Assembly (NCBI RefSeq): GCF_019492055.1
Contig: NZ_JAICBX010000001.1
Span: forward strand, 682,001-746,000
Direction of reading: 5' to 3'
DNA length: 64,000 nucleotides
Source: Flavimaribacter sediminis
GTDB taxonomy: Bacteria > Pseudomonadota > Alphaproteobacteria > Rhizobiales > Rhizobiaceae
The notes under the pieces are model-generated. The model did no database searches. It had not been told where the DNA came from and worked only from the letters and a program-made list of their open reading frames with translations. Shown here piece by piece: positions 54,617-64,000 of the stretch; position 1 is the stretch's first letter; each line of letters opens with the position of its first letter. The position numbers were made by a program, and so were the translations under genes.

Positions 54617-56137
54617 ATGCGGGTTCTGACTGACATTCTGGAAGAAGGCGCGGCGAAATTCGGCGATCGGACGGCGATCGTGTTCGGCGAACAAAGCCTG
54701 ACCTACCGCGAACTGCTGGACGCGGTTTTGCGACTGACGGCGCGCCTGCAGAAACTCGGTCTTCAACCAGGCGACAAGATAGCGTTTCTCGATGAGAACA
54801 GCCTCGAGTTTCCGGTCGTCGTCTTCGCCGCAGCCATGGCCGGCGGCGTTTTCGTACCTGTGAACTTCCGCTTCGGCGCGGATGAGATCGCTTACGTCGT
54901 CAACGACGCCAGACCCGGATTGTTGCTGGTCTCTGCGACCTACAGGCCGGTGGCCGACCGCGCGCGCAGCGACTTCGCCGACGACGTCAAGGTGTTGGAT
55001 GTACCGTCGGTGGCCGCATTGCTTGCCGCGTCCGACGCGCCGCAACCCGACCGTCCAACCATCGAACCGGACAGTCCGGCGATGGTCATGTATACGAGCG
55101 GCACGACGGGTTTTCCGAAAGGCGCGCTGCTATCCCACGGAGCCTACATCGCCAACATCAACGCCATCGCCGCCGCCGGAGAGCTTGCGGCGGACGACCG
55201 CGTGATGGTTTCGCTGCCGATGTTTCACAATGGCGGACTGATCGCCGTATTGATGCCAACGCTCAGTCTCGGCGCGCTGGCGGTGATCATGCCGAGAGGA
55301 TTTGAGCCTGACGCGGTGCTGGCGGTTGTCGAGCGCCATTCCATCAGCGCCACGATGTGGGTGCCGACAATGCTGTCGATGCTCGTCAATTCCGATGCGA
55401 TCGGATCCCGCGACGTCTCTTCCCTGAAGAAGATCTGGTACGGGTCTTCGCCGATTGCTCCAGGTCTTCTGGAACAGGTCCGAGCCGCGTTCGACGCTGA
55501 TCTCTACCAGTTCTACGGCATGACCGAAACCGGCATGACCTCCGTTCTGACCCCGGACGACCATCGGCTTCACCCCCAGGGCACGGGCCGTCAGATGGAC
55601 CCGGCAGAGCTGCGGCTGGTGGATGACAACGGAGACGACGCGCCGGTGGGCGAGGTCGGAGAACTGCTTTCCAGGCAAACGCCGCTCGGCATGACGGGCT
55701 ATCTCGGCAACGACGACGAGACGGGCAAAACCGTGGTCGACGGGTGGATCCACACCGGCGACATGGCGCGAAACCTCGGAGACGGTTACTTCGTCATCGT
55801 CGATCGCAAGAAAGACATGATCATATCAGGCGCCGAGAACATCTATCCGCGCGAAATCGAGATTGCGCTGGCCGCCCATCCGGACGTGGCCGAGGTCGCG
55901 GTCTTCGGCATTCCGGACGCCGTCTATGGCGAGGCGGTGTGCGCAGCCGTCGTTCCCGCGCAAGGCGCTGCGCTGCAGCCGGATGACCTGGTGGCCTGGA
56001 GCGCGGCGCGCCTTGCCAGTTACAAGAAACCCAAGCGCGTGCTCCTTCTGGACGAACTGCCGAAAAACGCCGCCGGAAAGGTGCTCAAACACGCCCTCAA
56101 GGCGCCGTTCTGGCGCGTAGAAAAGCGAGCGATATAG
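54617..56137 (+). CDS. Acyl-CoA synthetase (AMP-forming)
   Basis: A 506-residue ANL-superfamily ligase. It shows the P-loop motif MVMYTSGTTGFPKGALLSH near residue 158, QFYGMTETGM, TGDMARNLGDGYFVIVDRKKDMI and the C-terminal catalytic Lys in PKNAAGKVLKHAL. It activates a carboxylic acid to its CoA thioester. ATG 54617 is one base after the SDR stop (TCTAGAATG). The imported compound is its probable substrate, so transport and trapping are joined; the acid cannot be named from sequence. Confidence 0.93.
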   Translation: MRVLTDILEEGAAKFGDRTAIVFGEQSLTYRELLDAVLRLTARLQKLGLQPGDKIAFLDENSLEFPVVVFAAAMAGGVFVPVNFRFGADEIAYVVNDARPGLLLVSATYRPVADRARSDFADDVKVLDVPSVAALLAASDAPQPDRPTIEPDSPAMVMYTSGTTGFPKGALLSHGAYIANINAIAAAGELAADDRVMVSLPMFHNGGLIAVLMPTLSLGALAVIMPRGFEPDAVLAVVERHSISATMWVPTMLSMLVNSDAIGSRDVSSLKKIWYGSSPIAPGLLEQVRAAFDADLYQFYGMTETGMTSVLTPDDHRLHPQGTGRQMDPAELRLVDDNGDDAPVGEVGELLSRQTPLGMTGYLGNDDETGKTVVDGWIHTGDMARNLGDGYFVIVDRKKDMIISGAENIYPREIEIALAAHPDVAEVAVFGIPDAVYGEAVCAAVVPAQGAALQPDDLVAWSAARLASYKKPKRVLLLDELPKNAAGKVLKHALKAPFWRVEKRAI

Positions 56138-56139
56138 CA

Positions 56140-56580
56140 ATGCTGGATGAGAGAATCCTTGAAGGGCTGCGTCCTTTGCGAGAAGGGCTGTATGTATTCG
56201 AGGACGGTCGTCCCGTGGCCTTGTCGGGCGGGCGTTGCCAGCGATGCGGCAAGGTCTGTTTCCCGGCCCGCCGACAATGCGGAGACTGCCCGTCCGGAAC
56301 GAGGATGCTGCCTCACAGATTGTCGACGGAGGGCTTTCTCTACACCTGGACTGTGGTGCACGTGCCTTCGGCGCTCGGTCATAAGCCGCCCTATGCCTAT
56401 GGCTACATAAACCTGCCGGCCGACGGGACACGCATCTTTGCGCCGCTTGTCGCCGACAGCGAAACCGTCTGGAAGCCCAGCCTCTCCGTTTCGCTGATAT
56501 TCGTTGAATCGCCGGCGCGCGAGACGCCCGGCGTGCTGAGCTACGCTTTCACACCAACAAGACGTGTCGACGATGTCTGA
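56140..56580 (+). CDS. DUF35 (zinc-ribbon/OB-fold) thiolase or acyl-CoA-associated protein
   Basis: A 146-residue protein. An N-terminal zinc ribbon has CQRCGKVCFPARRQCGDC (paired Cys), followed by an OB-fold with LYTWTVVHVPSALGHKPPYAYGYINL. This is the DUF35/ChsH2-type architecture, usually encoded next to non-decarboxylating or SCP2-type thiolases or aldolases and needed for their activity or CoA binding. It lies 2 nt after the ligase gene, and its end overlaps the thiolase start by 8 nt (about 56573), so the two are likely a complex. Confidence 0.86.
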   Translation: MLDERILEGLRPLREGLYVFEDGRPVALSGGRCQRCGKVCFPARRQCGDCPSGTRMLPHRLSTEGFLYTWTVVHVPSALGHKPPYAYGYINLPADGTRIFAPLVADSETVWKPSLSVSLIFVESPARETPGVLSYAFTPTRRVDDV

Positions 56581-57745
56581 GCCCGGTCGCAAAGCATATG
56601 TATCGGGCGTGGGGATGACGGCTTTCGGTCGCCACGAGACGAGGACTATGACCGATCTCGGCTGCGAGGCCGTCACAGGCGCTCTTGAAGATGCTGGCGT
56701 TGCGCCCCGCGATGTTCAGGCTGCCTACTGCGGCAGCGCCATGGCGGCGCTCGTTCACGGCGAAACCGGCCTTGGCCAATCGGTTCTCATGGAGCTTGGC
56801 GTCAGAGGCATTCCCGTGGTCAATGTCGAGAACGCCTGTGCGACAGGCGCCACGGCGCTGCATCTTGCATGGCGCGACGTCGCCTGGGGCATTCACGACG
56901 TCGTTCTGGCGTTTGGCGTGGACAAGGCCGTCATGCCGAAGGGCACGGTTCTGAAAGCGGGCACGACGCAGTTCGAGGCCCAACTCGGTGACATCTTTCC
57001 GGGCACCTTTGCACTGATTGCCCGGCGGCACATGGAAAGCTACGGCACGACGCCCGCGCAGCTCGCCCGGGTGTCGGTCAAGAATCACGACAACGGCATG
57101 CTCAATCCGCTGGCGCAGTTCAACAAGCCGGTCAGTCTGGAAACGGTGCTTGCCTCTCCCATGATTGCAGAGCCGCTGACCTTGCTGTCGTGCTGTCCAA
57201 ACAGCGACGGCGCCGCAGCGGCGATCGTCTGTTCGAAGGAGTGGCTAAGCCGCAGCGACAACGACGCCTTGCGTATTGCGGCGTCGGTGCTTGTGTCCGG
57301 AGACTACGAGCCGCTGCGCGACATGACCTGTTGGGACAGCGAAAAACGCTGCGTGAACCAGGCCTACGAGGACGCCGGTCTCGGCGTTGAAGACCTGGAC
57401 GTCATCGAGGTGCATGACGCCTTCACGATTTCGGAAATCATTCACTGCGAGACGCTGGGGCTCTGCGCGCCCGGCGACGGCGGCGCCCTGATCGAGAGCG
57501 GCGCCACCAGTCTCGGCGGCAGCATCGTCGTCAATCCGAGCGGCGGGTTGCTGGCCCGCGGTCATCCGCCCGGCGCCTCGGGCCTCGCCCAGATCCACGA
57601 ACTCGCGGCGCAACTGCGCTGCATGGCAGGGCGCCGGCAGATCACGGGCGCGCGCGTCGGGCTCGCCCAGATCATGGGCGGCAACAAGGCGAACGACGCC
57701 CAGGCCTGTGCGGTTCATATTCTGGTGAACGACGTTACATATTGA
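56573..57745 (+). CDS. SCP2/thiolase-family protein
   Basis: About 390 residues (GTG 56564 also possible; ATG 56573 preferred). It shows the thiolase fold with the nucleophile in VENACATGATALH (Cys near residue 86), EVHDAFTISEIIH (His) and PSGGLLARGHPPGASG (His of the GHP motif). It has no typical SCP2 C-terminal domain. These proteins act as thiolases or, with a DUF35 partner, as thiolase/aldolase-type enzymes such as Ltp2 in steroid side-chain degradation. Here it is the last gene of the CoA operon and would split off acetyl- or propionyl-CoA. Confidence 0.88.
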   Translation: MSEPGRKAYVSGVGMTAFGRHETRTMTDLGCEAVTGALEDAGVAPRDVQAAYCGSAMAALVHGETGLGQSVLMELGVRGIPVVNVENACATGATALHLAWRDVAWGIHDVVLAFGVDKAVMPKGTVLKAGTTQFEAQLGDIFPGTFALIARRHMESYGTTPAQLARVSVKNHDNGMLNPLAQFNKPVSLETVLASPMIAEPLTLLSCCPNSDGAAAAIVCSKEWLSRSDNDALRIAASVLVSGDYEPLRDMTCWDSEKRCVNQAYEDAGLGVEDLDVIEVHDAFTISEIIHCETLGLCAPGDGGALIESGATSLGGSIVVNPSGGLLARGHPPGASGLAQIHELAAQLRCMAGRRQITGARVGLAQIMGGNKANDAQACAVHILVNDVTY

Positions 57746-57989
57746 GTTTCGAAAGGGCGGTCGAGCCGGTTGGCGGAAAGCGTCGCGATCCCCGATGCGT
57801 CGTTGACGAGGCGCTTGAAGGAGGAGTGACTGCCACTGTCCTGCAGGTTCGCCATGAGGGCAGGGGAGAATTGGCAGACACGCCCTTAACGAACGGGATC
57901 ATGCTCACTCCGGCAGAACGCGGAACTCCAGCCGGTGAAGATCATCCGGCAACGCAGAGACAGGCATCTCCTGCTTCGCTGAGGCGGTC

Positions 57990-60900
57990 TCAAAACGCCA
58001 GGTTCAGGCTGATGCTGGCCGCATGGTTCTGCTGTTCGCTGTTGAACAGCCCGTCATAGTTCGCCCGCACCTTGAAACTGTCGCTGACGGGAACGGCGAC
58101 GCCCGCGCCGAGCCGGAACCGGTTGCGTCCGGCATCGGGGCCGAGGACCGAGAATGCTGTCGGGCTGCCCTCGAACACCATGGTCTGTGTGGGCACGACG
58201 TCGGCGAAGGCGTATTCCCAGAGCGCGCGCACCTCGAAGGTCACGTCTCCGGCGCCGGTGGGCATCGTGTGCTGCAGCGCGAGACCGAGGCCAATGTCGA
58301 ACTGCGTCCAGCTTTCCGAGAGGCCCGTCAGATTAAGCGCGCCCGCGCCGGTTTCGGAGAAGTCGCCATGTCCGGACCAGCCGGCGTCGACCGTTGCAAT
58401 CGGCGACAGCGTCGTGCCGGCGGCGATGGCGAAGCCGTAGGCGGCCTCGCCGGAAAAGCCGAATGTGTTCGTCCAGTAGTCGGTTTCGGCCCTGCGGTTG
58501 ATGTCGCCGAAGGCAATTTGCCGTGTCGTCGACACGCTGCTGCCGAGATAGGCGAGCGAGCCGGAAAGGCTCCACGGGCCGTTCGCCCATCCGCCGTAGA
58601 CGCCGATCTGGAAGTTGTCCGCCTCCATGGACGACAGACGCGCGTCCACCGTCGCGCTGCTCCTGGTATACCCGAGGCCGAAGCCGGCGAAGGCCTGGCC
58701 CCGCGCAACGTCCAGCGAGTTCTCGTAGCCGCCGGCGATGCCGGCCGACCACCAGTCGAGCGTAGCGGCGTTTCCGTCGCTGTCGATCGATCCGCCGCCG
58801 CCGAGCGGCGCAAGCCAGGCCTGGCCTGCGGAGGCGTTTGCCGATGCGTCCTTGCCGAAGCCGTGTGTCGCCGTCATCGTGTCGGTGAGCCCGGTGTTCA
58901 TGACGCCGGCCGCGCCCTGCTGACGCAGCAGGCGGCTGAACTGCGAGAAGGTCTGATTGATGACATGCTGCGCGGAGGCGTGGATCTCGCCGGAAGAAAC
59001 ATCGAAGGCCTGGCGCACCGCTTCCACGCCGTTCGGCGCCAGCGACAGCTTCACGATTTCGTTGAAGACGGTCAGGGCGTCGCCTGTCTGCGCCATGTTC
59101 TGAAGTCCGCTTGCCGCCTGGAACTGGTTGTAGGTGTTCGCAAGGCTGGTGAACGGAATGTCGGCGACCAGCATCAGGTCGACATAATCGGCGCCGTAGA
59201 GCACATCGGCGCGGATCAGCGAGAAGGGCTGGTTGTAGAGGAAATCGGCATTGCGGATGACGCCGGCCTCGGCCTCGACGATGCGGTAGGTCTCGCCGTC
59301 GGCATAGCTTGCCTCGGAATCGAGCGCCACGATGTCAAGCGCGCCGCCGTTGATGGTGGCCGTTCCCGTGGCCGCAATCAGGTCGGCCTCGTCGGGCGCC
59401 GCGATCTCGACCTCGTAGACCGACCCGGCGTTGAAGACGACGTCGCCCGCAACATTGATCACGCCGACCGAATTGCCGGGCGCGACTGTTCCGTCGATCA
59501 CCAGCCCGCCGACCGTGCCATCGCCTTCCAGCCGGCCGTCGGGGCCGACGGTCATCGCCATGTTGGCGAGCATCGCGTTGTTGACCAGCGTGCCGCCGGC
59601 GACCGTGAAGGGACCGGCGACGGCGTTGGTTCCGGTGAGCGTCCAGACCGAGGCGTCTTCCTTACCGAAGATCTCGAAATCGTTGTACTGGGTTCCAATC
59701 AGCGCCACATCGAAGGTCTGTTCGCCTTCGCCGCCGAGGAGGAACCGGTCCTCGCCGTCGCCCGCCTCGACCGAGCCGATGACGACGCCCATCGGCTGCA
59801 GTTCGAAGATGTCGTCGGTCGCGCCGGTGTACTGGACCGCAACGCCGACTGCGCCGTCGGCGCTCTCGATCAGGCCGTTGTTGGAGAGATTGCCGACGAC
59901 CGGGTCGCTGACGGTGAAGGTTCCGTAGAGAATGCCCTCATTGTGGACGGCGCGACCGCCTTCGCCGGTGGCGACCAGATTGTCGAAGGAATTGATGAAC
60001 CCGTTGACGATGGTGTGGTTTGCCGTCGTCGCGCCTTGATTGGCGACGCCATCGAGCGTCAGCGTCGTGTTCTTGCCGATGACGAGAGCGTGGGCGTTCA
60101 TGCCTTCCGTGGATACGGAAACATCGCCGATGGCGAGCGTATTGTCCATGTCCACGCCGGGGAGTTCCGTACCCAGCCCTTCGCCAAGCACGAGGCCGTG
60201 CGCCTCGTCGCCGGTGGTCGTGATCTCGATCTCATCCAGGATCGTGAGAGAATCACTGCCTTCGACCTGGCTGCCGAAATTGACGACGATGCCGCGCGAT
60301 CGGTCGCCCGATGTCGTGACATCCATATTGTCCAGCAGCAAGTTTGACGAAATGTCGGTGGAGTCGACGCCGAGCCCGTGGATGATGACGCCGTCGGCGT
60401 CATCTCCTGTGGTTTCAACCGAAACGAAATCCATATCATTCGTGAAGGTGGAATTTGACGCGGTCGATGGCGATACGCCATAAAAACCTGCGTCGCCGAG
60501 GATGACGCCGGCCGATCCCGAGCCCGATGTGGAAACCGAAACACTTGTCAGACTGCTGACAAAAGTGCTGCCGCTTGTTGCTGAAGGCGACAATCCGGCC
60601 AAAACCGGAACAATCATCAGACCGGCCGAATTGTCCCCTTGGGTGCTCAAGGTCAAATTCAATGCATCGAAAGCCGCAATGCTGTTGTCGGCCCTGACGC
60701 CGATATGCGTCGCCGCGTTGGAGTTGTCGCCCACGGTGGAAATGTCGAGGTTTGACAGTTCGAGCGACGTTGAGCCCGACTCAACCCCACCATGAAAGAG
60801 CCCCGGCGAGTCGTCGCCATGTGTGGCGATGGTCGTTGCGTTTAGAGTAAAACTGGAGGCGGATAAAGCGCCCAGACTGCCTATATACAAACCGGCGCTG

Positions 60901-63900
60901 TTGTTTCCCTGCGTCGTAAGGTTGCTGTCGAAGAGATCGACGGTGCGCACCGAATCGAAGCCGCCGTCTTCGACGTGGAGCGCCGGCGCATCGTCGCCTT
61001 GGGTATTGATTGTTACGTTTTCGAGGAAATAGCTATCGGACGACGTTTCACCGTCATCGACCTGAAAGACGAGACCGCCCGAGCCGTCGCCGGAGGCCTG
61101 GAACGCGCTGTCGAGAACGACGGCGTTCAGGATCGACGACGAGCCGCGCGTGACATCGAGCAGCGTGGCGTCGTCGCCTCCCGAGGCAAACGACGTGCCC
61201 TCGGCGAAGAACAGGACATCGCTGGAGTCACCGACATGCAGACTGACGACTTCGGAACTGTCGCCGTGCGTGCCAAAGCTCGTGTTCTCCGCCGACAAGT
61301 TTATGCTGGACTCGTCACCGAGATCGACGTCGATCAGCGTCGCGTTGTCGCCTTCGGTGCTCAGGGCAGGGCCGGATTGCGGGGTGAGGTCGGCGAACGA
61401 CAAGGTCGCTGTCATCGGACCGCCAGGGCTGTGCACCACGATGCCGCGGGAATTGTCGCCTGTCGTGTTCGCAGCCACATTCTCGAAGCTGACGGAGGCT
61501 TCCGTGTTGGGTCCGCCCGCGCCGAGCCCATAGACGACCACGCCGTCGGCGTCGTTGCCTGTCGTAGAGACCGTGACATTGTTCAGATCGTAATTGACCG
61601 TGGTGTCCGGTACGGTCGGAACCGGCCCGTCATAGAGGCTGGCGTCGCCAATGATGACGCCGGTCGAGCCGGCGCCCAGTGTCGAGACAGTCAGGTTTTC
61701 CAGAGACACGACGCCGGTGCTGCCGCCCGTGGCGCCGGAGAGCGGGACGGCGAGCAGGCCCACCGAGTTGTCGCCTTCGGTGGTGAACGTGGAGTCGATG
61801 ATCTCGATTCCGGAAAGGCTCATATCGTTATCGACGCCCAGTGAAATCAGGGCGCTGGAATCATTGCCGAACGTGGAAACTGTGAGATTGAATATGACGA
61901 GGGATTTGACCGAATCTCCTCCCGAGCCGCCAACGAAGATGCCTGTCGAGTTGTCGCCTTGTGTAAAAGTTGTCATATCCCCGATAGCCACTTCAATGGC
62001 AGAGTCTTGGCCGAGTTCACCTATGTGTACGCCACCGCTGTTTGCGCCACTTGTGGAAATGCTGCTGTTAAAGAACTGCGTAACGCGAACGGAGGAATTG
62101 CCGCCGTCTTCCAGATAGAATGCCGGTGCATCGTTGCCCTGTGTCTCGATCGTCACGTTGTCGAGAAAATGGGTATCGGTTGACATGTCTCCTTCGTTTA
62201 CCCGAAAAACGAGCCCACCCGATCCGTCGCCGACGGTTTCGAACGTCGTGTTGAGGGCAGTTACATTCATGATGGAGTTCGAACCGCGCCTGATCTCCAG
62301 GAGCGTCGCTTCGTCGCCCTCCGAGGCAAACGATGCACCTTCGGCGAAGAACAGGACATCGCTGGAGTCACCGACATGCAGACTGACGACTTCGGAATTG
62401 TCGCCGTGCGTGCCGAAGCTCGTGTTCTCCGCCGACAGGTTTATACTGGACTCGTCACCGAGATCGACGTCGATCAGCGTCGCGTTGTCGCCTTCGGTGC
62501 TCAGGGCCGGGCCGGATTGCGGGGTGAGGTCGGCGAACGACAATGTCGCTGTCATCGGACCGCCAGGGCTGTGCACCACGATACCGCGGGAATTGTCGCC
62601 TGTCGTGTTCGCTGCCACATTCTCGAAGCTGACGGAGGCTTCCATATTGGGGCCGCCCGCGCCGAGCCCATAGACGACCACGCCGTCGGCGTCGTTGCCA
62701 TCTGTAGAGACCGTGACATTGTTCAGATCGTAATCGACCGTGGTGTCCGGCACGGTTGGCAGCGGCCCGTCATAGAGGCTGGCGTCGCCGATAATGACGC
62801 CGGTCGAGCCGGCGCCCAGTGTCGAGACAGTCAGGTTTTCCAGAGAAATGACGCCGGTGCTGTTACCGGTCGAACCGGACAGCGGGACGGCGAGAAGACC
62901 AACGGAATTGTCGCCTTCGGTGGTGAGCGTTGAGTCAACCACGCTGAAAACAGCGACGCTGCTGTCATTCGCCACACCGAGGAGGGTTGCGGCGGCGGAG
63001 TCGTCGCCAACCGTCGAAATATCGACATTGGTCAAATTTGCGGTAACTGCAGACGAGGCGCCAGCGCCGCCGAAGAACAAGCCGTCGGAGCTGTCGCCCT
63101 GTGTTGCTATGGACGTATCCGTTACCGTCAGTTCACTGGCCGAGCTCTCGCCCATGCCGCCGACAGTGACAGCCGGACTGCCGCTGCCCTGCGTTTCGAA
63201 GGTGCTGTCGATAATTGCTACGGTGCGCAGCGAGGAGTCGCCGCCGTCTTCCACATAGAAGGCCGGGGCGTCGTGGCCCCGGGTATAGATCGTCACGCCA
63301 TCGAGGTAATAGTTGTCCGTTGACGTATCGCCGCCGTCGACATGAAATACGAGACCGCCTGACCCATCGCCGGAGGTCTGGAACGCGCTGTCGAGGACGA
63401 CGGCGTTCAGGATCGACGACGAGCCGCGCGTGACATCGAGCAGCGCAGCGTCGTCGCCTTTCGATATCAGTGTGGAATTCTGCAGGAGGAGAAGCAGGTC
63501 GCTGCTGTCGCCGACCGAGAGGTCGAACACGCCCGATCCGTCTCCGCGCGTGCCGAAGCTGGTGTTCGCGCCCGCAACGTTCAGGCTCGAGGTGTCGCCG
63601 AGATCCATGTCGACAAGCGCTGAGTTGTCGCCGCTCGTCTGCAGACCCGGTCCGTTGCTGGAACTGATGTCGTCGAACTGCACCGTGGCCGTGGAGCCGC
63701 CCGCGCCATGCATGAGGATGCCGGCGGAATTGTCGCCGTAGGTCGCGATCATCGGCCGGCCTTCCGTCGCCCCCGATCCGTCGGCTTCGAAATTGAAGAC
63801 GCTGTTCGCGCCCGGGCCCATGATTGCGGGGGAATTGTCTCCGACTGTATGGATGCGCGCGTCGTCGTACATCAGCACGTCCAGCGCGGAATCGCCACTT

Positions 63901-64000
63901 GCGGCGCTGATGGCGGGAGAGCCTCTGCGATGGGCGACGATGGCGCCGTTGTCGAGTTCGACGGCGAGCGAACCTGTGCCGTCGAGCAGGATGGCGGGCG
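57990..64000 (-). CDS. Giant autotransporter with repeat passenger (5' end outside window)
   Basis: The frame is open from the right edge (64000) to 57990, over 2000 residues, without its signal peptide. The N-terminal ~1600 residues are a Ser/Thr/Asp/Gly-rich beta-helix passenger made of units with T.GDNS.G-like motifs. About 380-residue super-repeats are seen at least three times. A linker follows (GGTLVNNAMLANMAMTVGPDG, GTVAPGNSVGVINVAGDV), the autochaperone-like part typical of type V secretion, and then the ~270-residue beta-barrel translocator ending in LNLAF with terminal Phe. It is likely a surface adhesin. It converges on the thiolase operon. Confidence 0.94.
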   Translation of the reverse strand, partial: PAILLDGTGSLAVELDNGAIVAHRRGSPAISAASGDSALDVLMYDDARIHTVGDNSPAIMGPGANSVFNFEADGSGATEGRPMIATYGDNSAGILMHGAGGSTATVQFDDISSSNGPGLQTSGDNSALVDMDLGDTSSLNVAGANTSFGTRGDGSGVFDLSVGDSSDLLLLLQNSTLISKGDDAALLDVTRGSSSILNAVVLDSAFQTSGDGSGGLVFHVDGGDTSTDNYYLDGVTIYTRGHDAPAFYVEDGGDSSLRTVAIIDSTFETQGSGSPAVTVGGMGESSASELTVTDTSIATQGDSSDGLFFGGAGASSAVTANLTNVDISTVGDDSAAATLLGVANDSSVAVFSVVDSTLTTEGDNSVGLLAVPLSGSTGNSTGVISLENLTVSTLGAGSTGVIIGDASLYDGPLPTVPDTTVDYDLNNVTVSTDGNDADGVVVYGLGAGGPNMEASVSFENVAANTTGDNSRGIVVHSPGGPMTATLSFADLTPQSGPALSTEGDNATLIDVDLGDESSINLSAENTSFGTHGDNSEVVSLHVGDSSDVLFFAEGASFASEGDEATLLEIRRGSNSIMNVTALNTTFETVGDGSGGLVFRVNEGDMSTDTHFLDNVTIETQGNDAPAFYLEDGGNSSVRVTQFFNSSISTSGANSGGVHIGELGQDSAIEVAIGDMTTFTQGDNSTGIFVGGSGGDSVKSLVIFNLTVSTFGNDSSALISLGVDNDMSLSGIEIIDSTFTTEGDNSVGLLAVPLSGATGGSTGVVSLENLTVSTLGAGSTGVIIGDASLYDGPVPTVPDTTVNYDLNNVTVSTTGNDADGVVVYGLGAGGPNTEASVSFENVAANTTGDNSRGIVVHSPGGPMTATLSFADLTPQSGPALSTEGDNATLIDVDLGDESSINLSAENTSFGTHGDSSEVVSLHVGDSSDVLFFAEGTSFASGGDDATLLDVTRGSSSILNAVVLDSAFQASGDGSGGLVFQVDDGETSSDSYFLENVTINTQGDDAPALHVEDGGFDSVRTVDLFDSNLTTQGNNSAGLYIGSLGALSASSFTLNATTIATHGDDSPGLFHGGVESGSTSLELSNLDISTVGDNSNAATHIGVRADNSIAAFDALNLTLSTQGDNSAGLMIVPVLAGLSPSATSGSTFVSSLTSVSVSTSGSGSAGVILGDAGFYGVSPSTASNSTFTNDMDFVSVETTGDDADGVIIHGLGVDSTDISSNLLLDNMDVTTSGDRSRGIVVNFGSQVEGSDSLTILDEIEITTTGDEAHGLVLGEGLGTELPGVDMDNTLAIGDVSVSTEGMNAHALVIGKNTTLTLDGVANQGATTANHTIVNGFINSFDNLVATGEGGRAVHNEGILYGTFTVSDPVVGNLSNNGLIESADGAVGVAVQYTGATDDIFELQPMGVVIGSVEAGDGEDRFLLGGEGEQTFDVALIGTQYNDFEIFGKEDASVWTLTGTNAVAGPFTVAGGTLVNNAMLANMAMTVGPDGRLEGDGTVGGLVIDGTVAPGNSVGVINVAGDVVFNAGSVYEVEIAAPDEADLIAATGTATINGGALDIVALDSEASYADGETYRIVEAEAGVIRNADFLYNQPFSLIRADVLYGADYVDLMLVADIPFTSLANTYNQFQAASGLQNMAQTGDALTVFNEIVKLSLAPNGVEAVRQAFDVSSGEIHASAQHVINQTFSQFSRLLRQQGAAGVMNTGLTDTMTATHGFGKDASANASAGQAWLAPLGGGGSIDSDGNAATLDWWSAGIAGGYENSLDVARGQAFAGFGLGYTRSSATVDARLSSMEADNFQIGVYGGWANGPWSLSGSLAYLGSSVSTTRQIAFGDINRRAETDYWTNTFGFSGEAAYGFAIAAGTTLSPIATVDAGWSGHGDFSETGAGALNLTGLSESWTQFDIGLGLALQHTMPTGAGDVTFEVRALWEYAFADVVPTQTMVFEGSPTAFSVLGPDAGRNRFRLGAGVAVPVSDSFKVRANYDGLFNSEQQNHAASISLNLAF
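61201..62930 (-). repeat. Near-identical 1140-bp period super-repeat within the autotransporter
   Basis: The segment 61201-61790 recurs almost base for base at 62341-62930, an offset of exactly 1140 bp (380 codons). A shorter block at about 61071-61150 recurs at 63351-63430, offset 2280 bp (two periods). The intervening parts of each unit align but have diverged. This points to repeat expansion followed by local gene conversion. Confidence 0.9.

Noticed and set aside
57742-58059. Small plus-strand frame after the thiolase
   Set aside because: It runs into the autotransporter barrel region in antisense and shows no family motif.
58023-60347. 774-codon plus-strand open frame
   Set aside because: It is antisense to the autotransporter in a GC-rich region, its product has no recognisable fold, and the opposite frame has clear barrel and passenger motifs.
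60300-63900. Regularly spaced GTCGCC-type repeats resembling a CRISPR array
   Set aside because: The repeats are in frame, imperfect and encode GDNS-type motifs of the autotransporter; no cas genes are present.

Overview
The window looks like a chromosomal segment of an alphaproteobacterium, probably of the Hyphomicrobiales (Rhizobiales) or a close relative. Grounds: moderate-to-high GC, a Rad52-family gene with a phage-type Gp157 neighbour, small 'STGPRTPEGK' and 'HGG..NALKHG' proteins, a GTTC-N7-GTTC type LexA box, and a MarR-type regulator of the EPS-associated family. No rRNA or tRNA gene and no CRISPR array was seen, and the species cannot be named from the sequence.

Region 1 (1-29.4 kb) is an exopolysaccharide locus. 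Wza-like export protein and GumC/Wzz chain-length protein read leftwards out of the window. A NusG/RfaH-like antiterminator, an initiating sugar-phosphate transferase and UDP-glucose dehydrogenase read rightwards. A very long leftward run (about 26.2 to 6.1 kb), mostly with 4-nt start/stop overlaps, encodes a MarR-type EPS regulator, a uronate 4-epimerase, a TviB-like dehydrogenase, an ABC exporter, and then what appears to be a complete CMP-legionaminic acid pathway in the order legB-legC-legG-legI-legH-ptmE-legF. It is followed by a GT52-like sialyl/legionaminyl-transferase, a GT2, two sulfotransferases (one frameshifted), two GT4 enzymes, an asparagine-synthase-like amidotransferase and an EpsG-like polymerase. 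The parts suggest a sulfated, possibly amidated, nonulosonic-acid-bearing polysaccharide. The central cassette (about 6-23 kb) looks less GC-rich than its flanks, as expected for a swapped, serotype-like module. A further GT4, a strong palindromic terminator, a small secreted protein and a YdcF-like protein close the region.

Region 2 (29.4-35.2 kb) is an accessory patch of phage-derived or mobile character: a Rad52-HNH fusion, a Gp157-family gene broken by an in-frame amber codon, three small XRE regulators (two preceded by the same ACTATAGT palindrome), a degenerate GGDEF-like protein, a sugar SDR and a trio of small proteins of the kind found near phage genes.

Region 3 (35.2-48.2 kb) is mostly housekeeping. 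It holds an MscS-type channel, a zinc-uptake module (znuA divergent from znuC-znuB-zur, with twin Zur-like boxes between), a small membrane protein and an SLC13/RCK transporter. It also holds an unknown gene under a LexA-type box, a membrane GGDEF-EAL protein, and an exported choloylglycine-hydrolase-family enzyme with a clear terminator.

Region 4 (48.4-57.7 kb) is one catabolic unit. A TetR regulator with two copies of a palindromic operator precedes a five-gene Liv-type ABC importer and then an SDR, an acyl-CoA synthetase, a DUF35 zinc-ribbon protein and a thiolase, most of them coupled or overlapping. The logic is uptake, CoA activation and thiolytic or beta-oxidation-like processing of an unidentified organic acid.

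Region 5 (58.0-64.0 kb) is the 3' part of a giant autotransporter, reading leftwards. Its passenger is built of about 380-residue super-repeats (1140 bp period, partly near-identical), and its start lies beyond the right edge.
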